Assembly: GCA_021785095.1 (NCBI GenBank)
Contig: JAJYGM010000410.1
Span: 1 to 21,625 of the forward strand
DNA from: Actinomycetes bacterium
GTDB taxonomy: Bacteria > Actinomycetota > Acidimicrobiia > Acidimicrobiales > Bog-793
Direction: 5' to 3'
Length of the DNA: 21,625 nt
Shown here: positions 5,651-13,152 of the stretch, piece after piece
Layout: the number at the start of each line of letters is the position of its first letter
How positions within the stretch are numbered: position 1 is the first letter of the stretch
The notes under the pieces: generated by a model
Databases searched by the model: none
What the model saw: only the letters and a program-made list of their open reading frames with translations
Told to the model about the DNA's origin: nothing
Program-made: the position numbers and the translations under genes

Positions 5651-7731
5651 GAGGCCAGCACCTCCTCGAGGACGATGCGACCTGCGTCGAGGTGCACGAG
5701 CCGTGCACCGAGCGTCTCGGCGTTGTCGAGGTCGTGGGACACCACGACGGTCGCGATGCCGTACTCGAGCCGAAGGTGGTGGAGCACCTGTGCAAGTGCG
5801 AGGCGCGCCTCGTCGTCGAGACCGGCGTACGGCTCGTCGAGCACGAGCAGCTCCGGGCGCCGGACGAGGAGCCCGGCCAGCGCGACCCGCCGCTGTTCCC
5901 CACCGGAGAGGTCGTCCACCCGGCGAGGTCCGATGTCGTCGGGGTCGAGCGCAACCGCTGCGAGTGCTTCTCTTGCCGCTTCCTCGTCACCGCCGATCAT
6001 GACGTCCTTCAAGACCGTCGGCTTCAAGAGCTGGAGTCTTGCGTGCTGGAAGGCGACCCCGACCCGCGCCGGGGCGGAGTCGATCGCCTGTGCCCTCATC
6101 GGCTCGGTCCCGATGAGGGCGAGGCCCTCCGTCGGCGCCATCAGCCCACCGAGCAGCCAGGCCAGGGTCGTCTTGCCGGAGCCGTTCGCGCCGGTCACGA
6201 CGAGTCCTTCCCCGCGCCGGAGGTCGAGATCCACCCCCGCGAGGGCCCGGTGCGCCCACGGCGTGCCGTCGGCGTAGACGTACCCGATGCCTCGTAGCCG
6301 GACGAGCGGCGGCTGCTCGGCGTTCACCTGCTCACCCGCCACCGTCGCGCGCAACTCGGGTGCTCCTCGTATGGTCGAGTCCGCTCGGGGTGGGCCGCTC
6401 GCCACGATCCGGCCGTCACGCATCTGCTCGACCACGTCGGCGACGGCGGTCTCGGAGAGACGGTGCGTGACGTGGACGACGGCGAGGCCTTCGAGGCGGA
6501 GGCGGTCAAGAAGCGCCACGACCTCGTCGCGACCCTCCCGGTCGACCATGGCTGTGGACTCGTCCGAGACGAGCAGGCTCGGGCGACGCGCCAACGCGGC
6601 CGCGATGGCGAGGCGTTGCAGCTGGCCTCCCGACAGCGTCGAGCTCTCCCGATCCTCCATGCCCTCGAGGCCGACCATCGCGAGGAGCGGCCCCGGGTCG
6701 CCGCGATCCTGCACAGGCATCCCCCACCACAGGTCGTCGCGAACTCGTACGCCGAGCACCTGGCTCTCGGGCCGTTGGAACACCGTCGCCGTGCCGTGAA
6801 GCTCGCCGTAGCCGGGACGCCCGGCGCGCACCACCCGCCCTGCAGAGGGCTCGAGGCGCCCTGTCAGGACACGCACGAGGGTCGACTTCCCCGAGCCGTT
6901 CGGGCCCACGACAGCGATCAGCCGACCCGGTTCGACGACGAGGCTCGCTCCGACCAGGGCGTCGACGTCGCTCCCGGCATAGCGGTAGCGCACGTCCTCG
7001 ATCCGCGCCGGCACTGGCACGACCGGCATCTCTGCGTCCTCTTCGCGCTCGGCAACTCCGCCGGTGTAGGGCGAGAGAGCGGTGGCCGTCACCATCCCGA
7101 GGAAGACGCGGAGCCGCAGGCAGATCAACGCCACCACGGTGATCGCGAGCAGCTCCGCAGCAGGAATCGAGATCCACCAGTGAGCGAAGGCCCAGTCGTA
7201 CGCCGTGCTCAACGAATGAGCCATCCGCGCTTCGCCGAGCCCGTCCAAGGTCCGTGCGGCGTCGCGAACGATGATGTGCACCTGGGCGAAGCTCAGCTTG
7301 CGGAAACCCGGCGAGATCCAGTCGATGAGGTCGGTGACGGCCGCGATCGGGAACCCGGCGACCACGATTGTGGCGAGCAGGGAGGCGAGCGGGGTCCATC
7401 CTCGCCGGTACGTCGTGCCGATCGAGATGCCGACCGTACCGGCGAGGAACGTCTGCAGAACGATCCCGATCCCGCCGACGATGAATCCGACAGACGACGC
7501 CGCGAGGACGGCGATGACGCCCGCCCGCAGGCGATGACGCGACGAGAGCACTGCGAACGGGAGGATCGCAAGAGCTTGGAAGATGCTCCCGAGTGGGATG
7601 AACCACCCGATGACCTCGAGGACGAGGCCGAGGTCACCGAGGACGGCGACCTCGGCCAGCTCACCTGGTCGCAGGCGTCCGTGCGTCGGTCGCGCGGCGG
7701 CGCCGGCGGGCTGGGCTCCGGTCCGTCGCAC
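5647..7731 (-). CDS. ECF transporter fusion: S-like membrane domain plus two ABC ATPases
   Basis: This 694-residue protein joins what are usually three proteins. Residues about 25-222 are a membrane domain with four to six hydrophobic segments, in the position of an S (substrate-binding) component. ATPase 1 follows (Walker A GPNGSGKST at 276-284, signature LSGGQ 366-370, Walker B LLVSDE 386-391). ATPase 2 is last (Walker A GANGSGKT 514-521, signature LSGGE 608-612, Walker B LLVLDE 628-633). Both sites look catalytically intact, though Walker B of the first is followed by ST rather than PT. The architecture and length match mycobacterial Rv2326c (697 residues). With EcfT it should make a two-gene importer, probably for a vitamin or metal; the substrate is unknown. 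The GTG start at 7729-7731 has no Shine-Dalgarno but has TAGCCT 7 nt upstream. Confidence 0.9.
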   Translation of the reverse strand: MRRTGAQPAGAAARPTHGRLRPGELAEVAVLGDLGLVLEVIGWFIPLGSIFQALAILPFAVLSSRHRLRAGVIAVLAASSVGFIVGGIGIVLQTFLAGTVGISIGTTYRRGWTPLASLLATIVVAGFPIAAVTDLIDWISPGFRKLSFAQVHIIVRDAARTLDGLGEARMAHSLSTAYDWAFAHWWISIPAAELLAITVVALICLRLRVFLGMVTATALSPYTGGVAEREEDAEMPVVPVPARIEDVRYRYAGSDVDALVGASLVVEPGRLIAVVGPNGSGKSTLVRVLTGRLEPSAGRVVRAGRPGYGELHGTATVFQRPESQVLGVRVRDDLWWGMPVQDRGDPGPLLAMVGLEGMEDRESSTLSGGQLQRLAIAAALARRPSLLVSDESTAMVDREGRDEVVALLDRLRLEGLAVVHVTHRLSETAVADVVEQMRDGRIVASGPPRADSTIRGAPELRATVAGEQVNAEQPPLVRLRGIGYVYADGTPWAHRALAGVDLDLRRGEGLVVTGANGSGKTTLAWLLGGLMAPTEGLALIGTEPMRAQAIDSAPARVGVAFQHARLQLLKPTVLKDVMIGGDEEAAREALAAVALDPDDIGPRRVDDLSGGEQRRVALAGLLVRRPELLVLDEPYAGLDDEARLALAQVLHHLRLEYGIATVVVSHDLDNAETLGARLVHLDAGRIVLEEVLAS

Positions 7732-7738
7732 GGTGTGC

Positions 7739-7744
7739 AGGCTA
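7739..7744 (-). promoter_or_regulatory. Leaderless -10 box for the ECF fusion gene
   Basis: On the minus strand TAGCCT lies 7 nt before the GTG start at 7731, with no Shine-Dalgarno between. It shares its TA with the plus-strand box at 7743-7748. Confidence 0.45.
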
Positions 7745-7748
7745 CGCT
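7743..7748 (+). promoter_or_regulatory. Candidate -10 box for tRNA-Leu
   Basis: TACGCT lies 11 nt before the mature 5' end of the tRNA at 7760, a spacing that allows a short 5' precursor. No convincing -35 is present. Confidence 0.4.
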
Positions 7749-7759
7749 CGTGCTATCGG

Positions 7760-7842
<83 letters not shown>

Positions 7843-7852
7843 CAGGTTCTCC

Positions 7853-7858
7853 TAATCT
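7853..7858 (+). promoter_or_regulatory. Possible -10 box for the EEP-family gene
   Basis: TAATCT is a good TANNNT match 10 nt before the ATG at 7869, which would give a leader of only about 3-4 nt. The gene could instead be read through from the tRNA transcript. Confidence 0.35.
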
Positions 7859-7868
7859 CGCTTGCTTC

Positions 7869-8708
7869 ATGGACAGCTCAGCAAGCGCGCCAGTCGTCGT
7901 CGCAACTTGGAACCTGCACGCTGGGGTGAACGGGTACGGGCGGCGTTTCGACGTGGTCGGTGCCTGCCGCGCGCTCGAGGCCGACATCCTCATCCTCCAG
8001 GAGGTCTTTGCCCCGCTCAACGGGCCGAGCCAGGCGGAGGAGATCTGCGCCGGTGCCGGCTTCGAGCACCGGATGGAGCTGCCGATGTCGCGTGCCTGGC
8101 GGATCCGCCGGGAGATCCCCGCCCCGCCCGATGCGGGCTGGGAGCCGACACGGCCCTACCCGCGCTCACGACGGTCGCTGCGGGTCGGTTCCTACCTGCA
8201 CGGCCCCATACGCGACGAGGCCGGGTACGAGCCCGGGACGTGGGGCATGGCGATCCTCGCCCGCCAGCCCATCGTCAGCTCGGAGGCGATCGAGCTCGGC
8301 AAGCTGAAACGTGACTACACCTTCCGGTCCGCACTCGCCGTGACCCTCGAGAGCGGCCTCTGCGTCGTCGCGGCGCACATGGCCCACTTCACTCACGGGT
8401 CGCCGCGCCATCATCGCAAGCTGTACCGCGCGTTGCCCCGCCACGACACTCCGGCAGTCATCGGCGGCGACATGAATTTCTTCGGTCCGCCGATCGAGCT
8501 CGCCATGCCGGGCTGGCGGCGAGCCGCCGTGGCACGCACCTGGCCGTCGTGGTGCCCAGTGGCCCAGCTCGACCACCTCCTCGTGACGAGGCAGGTCGCG
8601 ACACTCGGTGGTGAGGCGTTGAAGGTGGGCGACTCGGATCACTTCCCGCTGCGGGCAAGGATCGACTTCGCTCCCCATAGGCTCGCGCCGGTCCACGGTC
8701 GCGCGTAA
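7869..8708 (+). CDS. Endonuclease/exonuclease/phosphatase (EEP) family protein
   Basis: This 279-residue protein has all the metal and catalytic motifs of the EEP fold (DNase I, exonuclease III, phosphoesterases): TWNLH with Asn15, LQEVF with Glu45, AAHMAHF with His170, GGDMNFF with Asp201 and Asn203, QLDHLL with Asp235, and GDSDHFP with Asp257-His258. There is no signal peptide or membrane segment, so it is probably cytoplasmic. The family hydrolyses phosphodiester or phosphomonoester bonds in nucleic acids, phospholipids or small molecules, and the substrate cannot be assigned here. The ATG lacks a Shine-Dalgarno and lies 26 nt after tRNA-Leu, consistent with a very short leader. Downstream, a 59-nt gap separates it from fabD. 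Confidence 0.85.
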   Translation: MDSSASAPVVVATWNLHAGVNGYGRRFDVVGACRALEADILILQEVFAPLNGPSQAEEICAGAGFEHRMELPMSRAWRIRREIPAPPDAGWEPTRPYPRSRRSLRVGSYLHGPIRDEAGYEPGTWGMAILARQPIVSSEAIELGKLKRDYTFRSALAVTLESGLCVVAAHMAHFTHGSPRHHRKLYRALPRHDTPAVIGGDMNFFGPPIELAMPGWRRAAVARTWPSWCPVAQLDHLLVTRQVATLGGEALKVGDSDHFPLRARIDFAPHRLAPVHGRA

Positions 8709-8755
8709 CCATCCGGCCAGCTTTCGGATCAAACCGGCCAAGTCGTAGTCCACGA

Positions 8756-8762
8756 GGGGAGG
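8756..8762 (+). promoter_or_regulatory. Ribosome binding site deciding the fabD GTG start
   Basis: GGGGAGG ends 5 nt before GTG 8768-8770. The 59-nt gap before it carries two direct copies of CCGGCCA about 21 nt apart, which could be an operator half-site pair. No clear promoter is visible. Confidence 0.6.
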
Positions 8763-8767
8763 TAAGG

Positions 8768-10018
8768 GTGCTGGCGTTCACGTTTCCCGGGCAAGGGTCT
8801 CAACGGCCCGGCATGGGCGCGCCCTGGCAGGACCACCCGTCGTTCGAGCTGGTGGAGCAGGCAGCAGACATCACGGGGCGTGACGTCGTCGGCCTGGTGC
8901 TGGAAGCCGACCAGCCGACGCTCAAGCGAACCGACAACGCACAGCTCGCCACGTTCGTCATGAGCCTCATCGTGCTCGACGCCGCCGAACGCGTCGGCCT
9001 CGAGCCGGGCGTCTGCGCGGGCCACAGCCTCGGGGAGTACAGCGCCCTCGTCGCATCGGGCGCCATCGACCTCGAGTCCGGGCTCCACCTCGTCGCCGAG
9101 CGCGGCGCCGCGATGCAGGCGGCCGCCGAGGAATCTCCGGGCACGATGGCCGCCGTCATGGGGCTCGACGACGACGGCGTGGAAGCGGCCTGCCTGCGCG
9201 CGGAAGGCGACGTGTGGGTCGCCAACTACAACGCGCCCGGGCAGGTCGTCATCGCCGGCAGCGAGGAGGCGGTCGCCGAGGCCGGGCGCCTCGCGAAGGA
9301 GCTCGGGGCGAAGAAGGTGCTCCCGATCCCGGTCGGCGGCGCCTTCCACACACCCCTCATGTCCTCGGCCCGCGAGCGCCTGCGCAAGGCGCTCGCAGAC
9401 GTCGGCTTCCGCTCCCCCGAGCCGGTCGTCGTCGCGAACGTGGACGCCCGGCCTCACTCGAGCTCGAGCGACTGGCCACGTCTCCTCTCGGCCCAGCTGT
9501 GCAGCCCCGTGCGCTGGCGACAGACGATCGACCAGCTGATCGCAATAGGAACGCAGACCTTCGTGGAGCTCGGGCCCGGTGGTGTTCTCACCGGCCTCGC
9601 CCGCCGGCTCCTGCCGACACCGGACACCATCGCGGTCTCCGTCACCACGCCCGACGACCTTCAACGGCTCGTGGAGGTGCTGGCCGGCGAGTCGCCGCCG
9701 ATGCAGGCGGCCGTCGACCAGCGCACGGGAGAGCGCTTCCACATGGACGAGCGGCTCATCCTCTCTTCCGCCGCAGGGCTCTTCGAGCCGGCTTCGGGAC
9801 TCGAATCGCTCACTCCGGGGCAGTCCGTCGACCGGGCAGCGGTGTCGATCGACGTCGGTGCGCTCGTCGGACGGGTAGGCGGCACAGAGATCCGGTCCGC
9901 GTTCGCCGGGTCCGTGGAAGGCATCCTGGTGTTGCCTGGCGAACGCGTCACGTCCGGCCAGCCCGTCGCCTGGTTGCGGGCGGTCCCGGAGCAACGGCTC
10001 GAGGAAGGAGCAAAGTGA
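8768..10018 (+). CDS. fabD: Malonyl-CoA:ACP transacylase with C-terminal lipoyl-like domain
   Basis: Residues 1-310 are a canonical FabD, which moves malonyl from CoA to ACP to feed type II fatty acid synthesis. The visible active-site residues are Gln9 (FPGQGSQ), nucleophile Ser87 (GHSLGE), Arg112, His194 (GAFHTP) and Gln243. The family normally stops near 305-315 residues; this protein has 416. Residues about 330-406 resemble the C-terminal hammerhead of biotinyl/lipoyl carrier domains: SSAAGLFEPASG, then TPGQSV, a short VGRVGGTEIRSAFAG turn, and GSVEGILVLPGERVTSGQPV. The hairpin that should hold AMKM has no lysine, and the only lysine after residue 183 is the last residue. The GTG start has a strong Shine-Dalgarno. 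The stop overlaps fabH in GTGA, so the extension is a genuine in-frame part of the gene. Confidence 0.95.
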   Translation: MLAFTFPGQGSQRPGMGAPWQDHPSFELVEQAADITGRDVVGLVLEADQPTLKRTDNAQLATFVMSLIVLDAAERVGLEPGVCAGHSLGEYSALVASGAIDLESGLHLVAERGAAMQAAAEESPGTMAAVMGLDDDGVEAACLRAEGDVWVANYNAPGQVVIAGSEEAVAEAGRLAKELGAKKVLPIPVGGAFHTPLMSSARERLRKALADVGFRSPEPVVVANVDARPHSSSSDWPRLLSAQLCSPVRWRQTIDQLIAIGTQTFVELGPGGVLTGLARRLLPTPDTIAVSVTTPDDLQRLVEVLAGESPPMQAAVDQRTGERFHMDERLILSSAAGLFEPASGLESLTPGQSVDRAAVSIDVGALVGRVGGTEIRSAFAGSVEGILVLPGERVTSGQPVAWLRAVPEQRLEEGAK

Positions 10019-10950
10019 GCGGATCGGTCATCACCGGGTGGGGCACAGCCCTTCCCGAGAAGGTGGTCACAAATGCCGAGTTCGAGGCCCGTCTGGACAC
10101 GACCGACGAGTGGATCGTCGAGCGGACCGGCATCCGGGAGCGGCGCTTCGGGGGGATGACGAGCAGCTTGGCCGTCGAAGCCGGCGCGGCCGCGGTCACG
10201 AAGGCAGGGTTGGAGCCAAGTGACATCGACCTCCTCATCCTCTCGACGACGACACCCGACAAGGCGGTCCCTGCGACATCTTCCACGGTGCACGCACAGC
10301 TCGGGTGTTCCGGAGCCGCCTTCGACCTCAACGCGGCGTGTGCCGGCTACGTGTACGCGCTCGTGACGGCCGACGCGATGCTGGGGGCGAGGATCGGCTT
10401 CGAGCGCGCGCTCGTCATCGGCGCGGACACCCTGTCAGTCATCACGGACATGGAGGATCGCGGTACGGCCGTGCTCTTCGGCGATGGCGCCGGCGCCGTC
10501 GTCCTCGAGCACCATGAAGACGCCGAGCCGCTCATGCTCGCTAGCGACCTCGGGCTCGACGGGTCCCTGCTGCCGATCCTGTACTGCGAGCATGGCGGCT
10601 ACCTGAAGATGGAGGGCAAGGAGGTCTTCCGCAAGGCGGTACGCGTCACGGTCGACTCGGCCGCCAAGGTGCTCGCTGACGCCGAGCTCACCGGCGACCG
10701 GATCGCTCTCTTCGTGCCCCACCAGGCAAACGTGCGGATCATCGACGCCATGCTGCAACGCCTCGGCATCCCACCCGAGCGGGCCGCCCTCGTGCTCGAC
10801 CGGACAGGCAACACCTCGTCCGCCTCGATCCCGCTCGCGCTTTCGGACGCCGCCGATGCGGGGCGCCTGAGCGATGGCGACCTCATCCTGTTCTCGGGGT
10901 TCGGAGCGGGCATGACCTGGGCGAGCGCGGTCGTCCGCTGGGGTCGATGA
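10015..10950 (+). CDS. fabH: 3-oxoacyl-ACP synthase III (KAS III)
   Basis: This 311-residue FabH condenses acyl-CoA with malonyl-ACP to start each fatty acid. The catalytic triad is Cys109 (NAACAGYVYAL), His236 (VPHQANVRI) and Asn266 (TGNTSSASIP). The DEWIVERTGIRERR N-terminal signature and the C-terminal GFGAGMTW loop are present. The open frame extends far upstream, but GTG at 10015-10017 is chosen: it has GAGGAAGGAG at 10001-10010 and overlaps the fabD stop in a GTGA. The 3' end overlaps fabG in an ATGA. Primer preference (straight or branched acyl-CoA) cannot be decided here. Confidence 0.96.
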   Translation: MSGSVITGWGTALPEKVVTNAEFEARLDTTDEWIVERTGIRERRFGGMTSSLAVEAGAAAVTKAGLEPSDIDLLILSTTTPDKAVPATSSTVHAQLGCSGAAFDLNAACAGYVYALVTADAMLGARIGFERALVIGADTLSVITDMEDRGTAVLFGDGAGAVVLEHHEDAEPLMLASDLGLDGSLLPILYCEHGGYLKMEGKEVFRKAVRVTVDSAAKVLADAELTGDRIALFVPHQANVRIIDAMLQRLGIPPERAALVLDRTGNTSSASIPLALSDAADAGRLSDGDLILFSGFGAGMTWASAVVRWGR

Positions 10951-11681
10951 GCGACGGCCGCATTGCCTTCGTCACAGGGGGATCGAAAGGCATCGGCTTG
11001 GCCTGCGCCCGCCGACTGCAGGTTGAGGGCTACCAGGTGGCCGTCACGTGGCGAACCTCGCCGCTCGAAGACCTCGACGGTCCGGATGGCACCGTACCGA
11101 TCCTCCCGATCGAGTGCGACGTGGCTTTGCCGGGCGACGTCGACCGTGCCTTCGCCGAGGTGGAGGCGAACCTCGGCAACGTCGAAGTGCTCGTCTGCTC
11201 AGCTGGCATCACCGATGACACGCTGCTTCTCCGAATGTCGGAGGAGAAGTGGCAGCGCGTCCTCGAGACGAACCTGACCGCGGCGTTCCGCGCGACGAAA
11301 CGTGCCTCGGCCCGCATGCTCCGTGGCCGCCACGGGCGCATCATCCTGATCTCGTCGGTGGTCGCCTATCTCGGGTCGGCTGGCCAGACGAACTATGCCG
11401 CCTCGAAGGCCGGCCTCATCGGGTTCGCGCGGTCGCTCGCCCGCGAGCTTGCGGAGCGCAACATCACCGTGAACGTGGTCGCACCGGGAGTCGTGGCGAC
11501 CGACATGACCTCCGCCCTCGGTGAGGAGCGGATCGCGGCGCTGACGGCGATGGTGCCGATGCGCCGCGCAGCCGCACCGGAGGAGGTCGCGAGCGCCGTA
11601 GCCTGGTTGGCGGCCGACGAGGCAGCGTACGTGACCGGGGCGGTGATTCCCGTTGACGGCGGTCTCGGGATGGGACACTGA
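10947..11681 (+). CDS. fabG: 3-oxoacyl-ACP reductase, short-chain dehydrogenase family
   Basis: This 244-residue SDR performs the NADPH-dependent ketoreduction of type II fatty acid synthesis. The cofactor motif is TGGSKGIG (10-17) and the catalytic set is Asn109, Ser137 (ISSVVAY), Tyr150 and Lys154 (YAASK). The C-terminus has the VDGGLGMG ending typical of FabG. The NNAG structural motif reads CSAG (84-87), so the conserved Asn is Ser85, which is uncommon in FabG. Translation is coupled to fabH through ATGA at 10947-10950. An 18-nt spacer follows before the acpP ribosome binding site. Confidence 0.94.
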   Translation: MSDGRIAFVTGGSKGIGLACARRLQVEGYQVAVTWRTSPLEDLDGPDGTVPILPIECDVALPGDVDRAFAEVEANLGNVEVLVCSAGITDDTLLLRMSEEKWQRVLETNLTAAFRATKRASARMLRGRHGRIILISSVVAYLGSAGQTNYAASKAGLIGFARSLARELAERNITVNVVAPGVVATDMTSALGEERIAALTAMVPMRRAAAPEEVASAVAWLAADEAAYVTGAVIPVDGGLGMGH

Positions 11682-11695
11682 CAACATCCGACACG

Positions 11696-11705
11696 AAAGG
11701 TGATC
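11696..11705 (+). promoter_or_regulatory. Ribosome binding site deciding the acpP start
   Basis: AAAGGTGATC contains AGGTGATC, an uninterrupted complement of the 16S 3' tail. It lies upstream of GTG 11709 and overlaps the alternative GTG at 11700, which it therefore argues against. Confidence 0.6.
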
Positions 11706-11708
11706 GAC

Positions 11709-11948
11709 GTGGACAACGAAGCTGCCTTCGACAAGTTCAAGAGCTGTGCGGTCGAAGTGCTCCAGGTACCGGAGGAGAAGATCACGCCGGGCGCACGTTT
11801 CTCAGACGATCTCGAGGCGGACAGCCTGGAGGTGGTCGAGCTCGTGATGGCGCTCGAGGAGGCGTTCGACATCACGGTGGAAGAGAGCGAGCTCGAGGGC
11901 GTCGAGACGATCGGCCAGGCCTTCGACCTCGTCACCTCCAAGCTCTGA
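11709..11948 (+). CDS. acpP: Acyl carrier protein
   Basis: This is a 79-residue, strongly acidic four-helix carrier. Ser39 in the EADSLEVVEL motif is the 4'-phosphopantetheine attachment site. The rest (FSDDLEADSL, then MALEEAFDITVEE) is standard for fatty acid synthesis ACP. An in-frame GTG at 11700 would add three residues, but it lies inside the Shine-Dalgarno, so GTG 11709 is preferred. fabF begins 10 nt after the stop. The C-terminus (AFDLVTSKL) ends normally, without the long extension of mycobacterial AcpM. Confidence 0.95.
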   Translation: MDNEAAFDKFKSCAVEVLQVPEEKITPGARFSDDLEADSLEVVELVMALEEAFDITVEESELEGVETIGQAFDLVTSKL

Positions 11949-11958
11949 GGAGAGGCTG

Positions 11959-13140
11959 ATGCAGTTCGAGCGCCGGGGTCGGCGCCGGGTCGTCGTCACG
12001 GGCCTCGGCATCGTGTCGTGTGCCGGGATCGGGCTCGACGCATTCTTCGAAGGGTTGAACGGGCCGGCACCTGACGGTGAGCGCCGGGTGCACGACTTCG
12101 ACCCGAGCCCATGGTTCGACGTCAAGCAGGCACGCCGGGCAGACCGCTTCCAACAGTTCTCCGTCGCGGCTGCTCAGATGGCGCTCGACGACGCCGGCGA
12201 GCTCGACGCCGATCCGGCTCGGGCCGGCGTCGTGTTCGGGACCGGAGTCGGCGGCCTCCAGACACTCGAGGACCAGATCCAGGTCCTGCTCGAGAAGGGC
12301 CCGCGCCGGGTGTCGCCCTTCCTCGTGCCGATGTTGATGGCGAACGCCGGTGCGGCGGCGATCTCGATGCGCTTCGGTTGGCGGGGACCCTGCGAGACGA
12401 TCGTCACGGCGTGCGCAGCCGGCACCCAGTCCATCGGTGCCGCTTATCGGATCGTGGCGTCCGGTCGCTGCGACGTCGTGATGAGCGGGGGCGCCGAGGC
12501 GGCGATCACACCGGTCGCGCTGGCCGCGTTTCGGAACATGACGGCGCTGTCGAGCTCCGGAGAGTCCCGTCCCTTCGACCGCCGTCGTGACGGGTTCGTC
12601 ATGGGCGAGGGCGGCGGCGCGCTCGTCTTGGAGGATCTCGAGCACGCGACGCGCCGCGGCGCACGGATCTACGCGGAGGTGCTCGGCGCCGCCTCGACGG
12701 CAGACGCCCACCACATCACGGCGCCGTCACCCGGTGGCGCGGGCGCCCTCGCCTGCATGGAGCTCGCCCTCGAAGACGCCGGCATCGTGGCCAAGGACGT
12801 CCGGCACATCAACGCACACGGAACCTCCACACCGCTCAACGACCTGGCCGAAGCCGAGGCTGTCGAGAAGCTCTTCGGCTCCCCGACCCCGCCGGTCACG
12901 AGCCTCAAAGGTGTCACCGGGCACTCGCTCGGCGCGGCGGGCGCGATCGAAGGCGTTGCCGCCGCCCTCACCATCGACCGCGGCCAGATCCCCCCGACCG
13001 TCGGGTTGGAGGACCTGGACCCCGAGATCCACCTCGACGTCGTCACCGGCGCGCCGGCTGCCTTCGAGGGCGGCGTCGTGCTTTCGAACAGCTTCGGCTT
13101 CGGCGGGCACAACGGGACGATCGTGCTGTCGAGCATCTGA
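11959..13140 (+). CDS. fabF: 3-oxoacyl-ACP synthase II (KAS II)
   Basis: This 393-residue elongating condensing enzyme has nucleophile Cys152 (VTACAAGTQSIG), His287 (NAHGTSTPLND), Lys317 and His322 (GHSLGAAGAIE). The C-terminal SNSFGFGGHNGTIV is typical of KAS I/II. It is slightly short for FabF (about 410): the region after the LNG turn at residues 33-50 is trimmed. A Shine-Dalgarno GAGGAGAGG lies just before the ATG. It is the only elongating KAS in the window, so one enzyme may serve all chain lengths. Confidence 0.95.
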   Translation: MQFERRGRRRVVVTGLGIVSCAGIGLDAFFEGLNGPAPDGERRVHDFDPSPWFDVKQARRADRFQQFSVAAAQMALDDAGELDADPARAGVVFGTGVGGLQTLEDQIQVLLEKGPRRVSPFLVPMLMANAGAAAISMRFGWRGPCETIVTACAAGTQSIGAAYRIVASGRCDVVMSGGAEAAITPVALAAFRNMTALSSSGESRPFDRRRDGFVMGEGGGALVLEDLEHATRRGARIYAEVLGAASTADAHHITAPSPGGAGALACMELALEDAGIVAKDVRHINAHGTSTPLNDLAEAEAVEKLFGSPTPPVTSLKGVTGHSLGAAGAIEGVAAALTIDRGQIPPTVGLEDLDPEIHLDVVTGAPAAFEGGVVLSNSFGFGGHNGTIVLSSI

Positions 13141-13152
13141 GCGCCCGAGCCC

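Noticed and set aside
4217..6277. Plus-strand frame of 686 codons across ecfT, the coiled-coil gene and pdtaR
   Set aside because: It crosses four well-supported minus-strand genes and its translation is low-complexity Arg/Ser/Pro sequence typical of a shadow frame.
9214..10014. Upstream extension of the fabH frame
   Set aside because: It overlaps fabD in another frame with no homology; the GTG at 10015 has the ribosome binding site and the stop-start overlap.
9708..10018. FabD extension as a frameshift or assembly error
   Set aside because: The frame is uninterrupted, codon bias is normal, and the end forms the fabH ribosome binding site and GTGA overlap.
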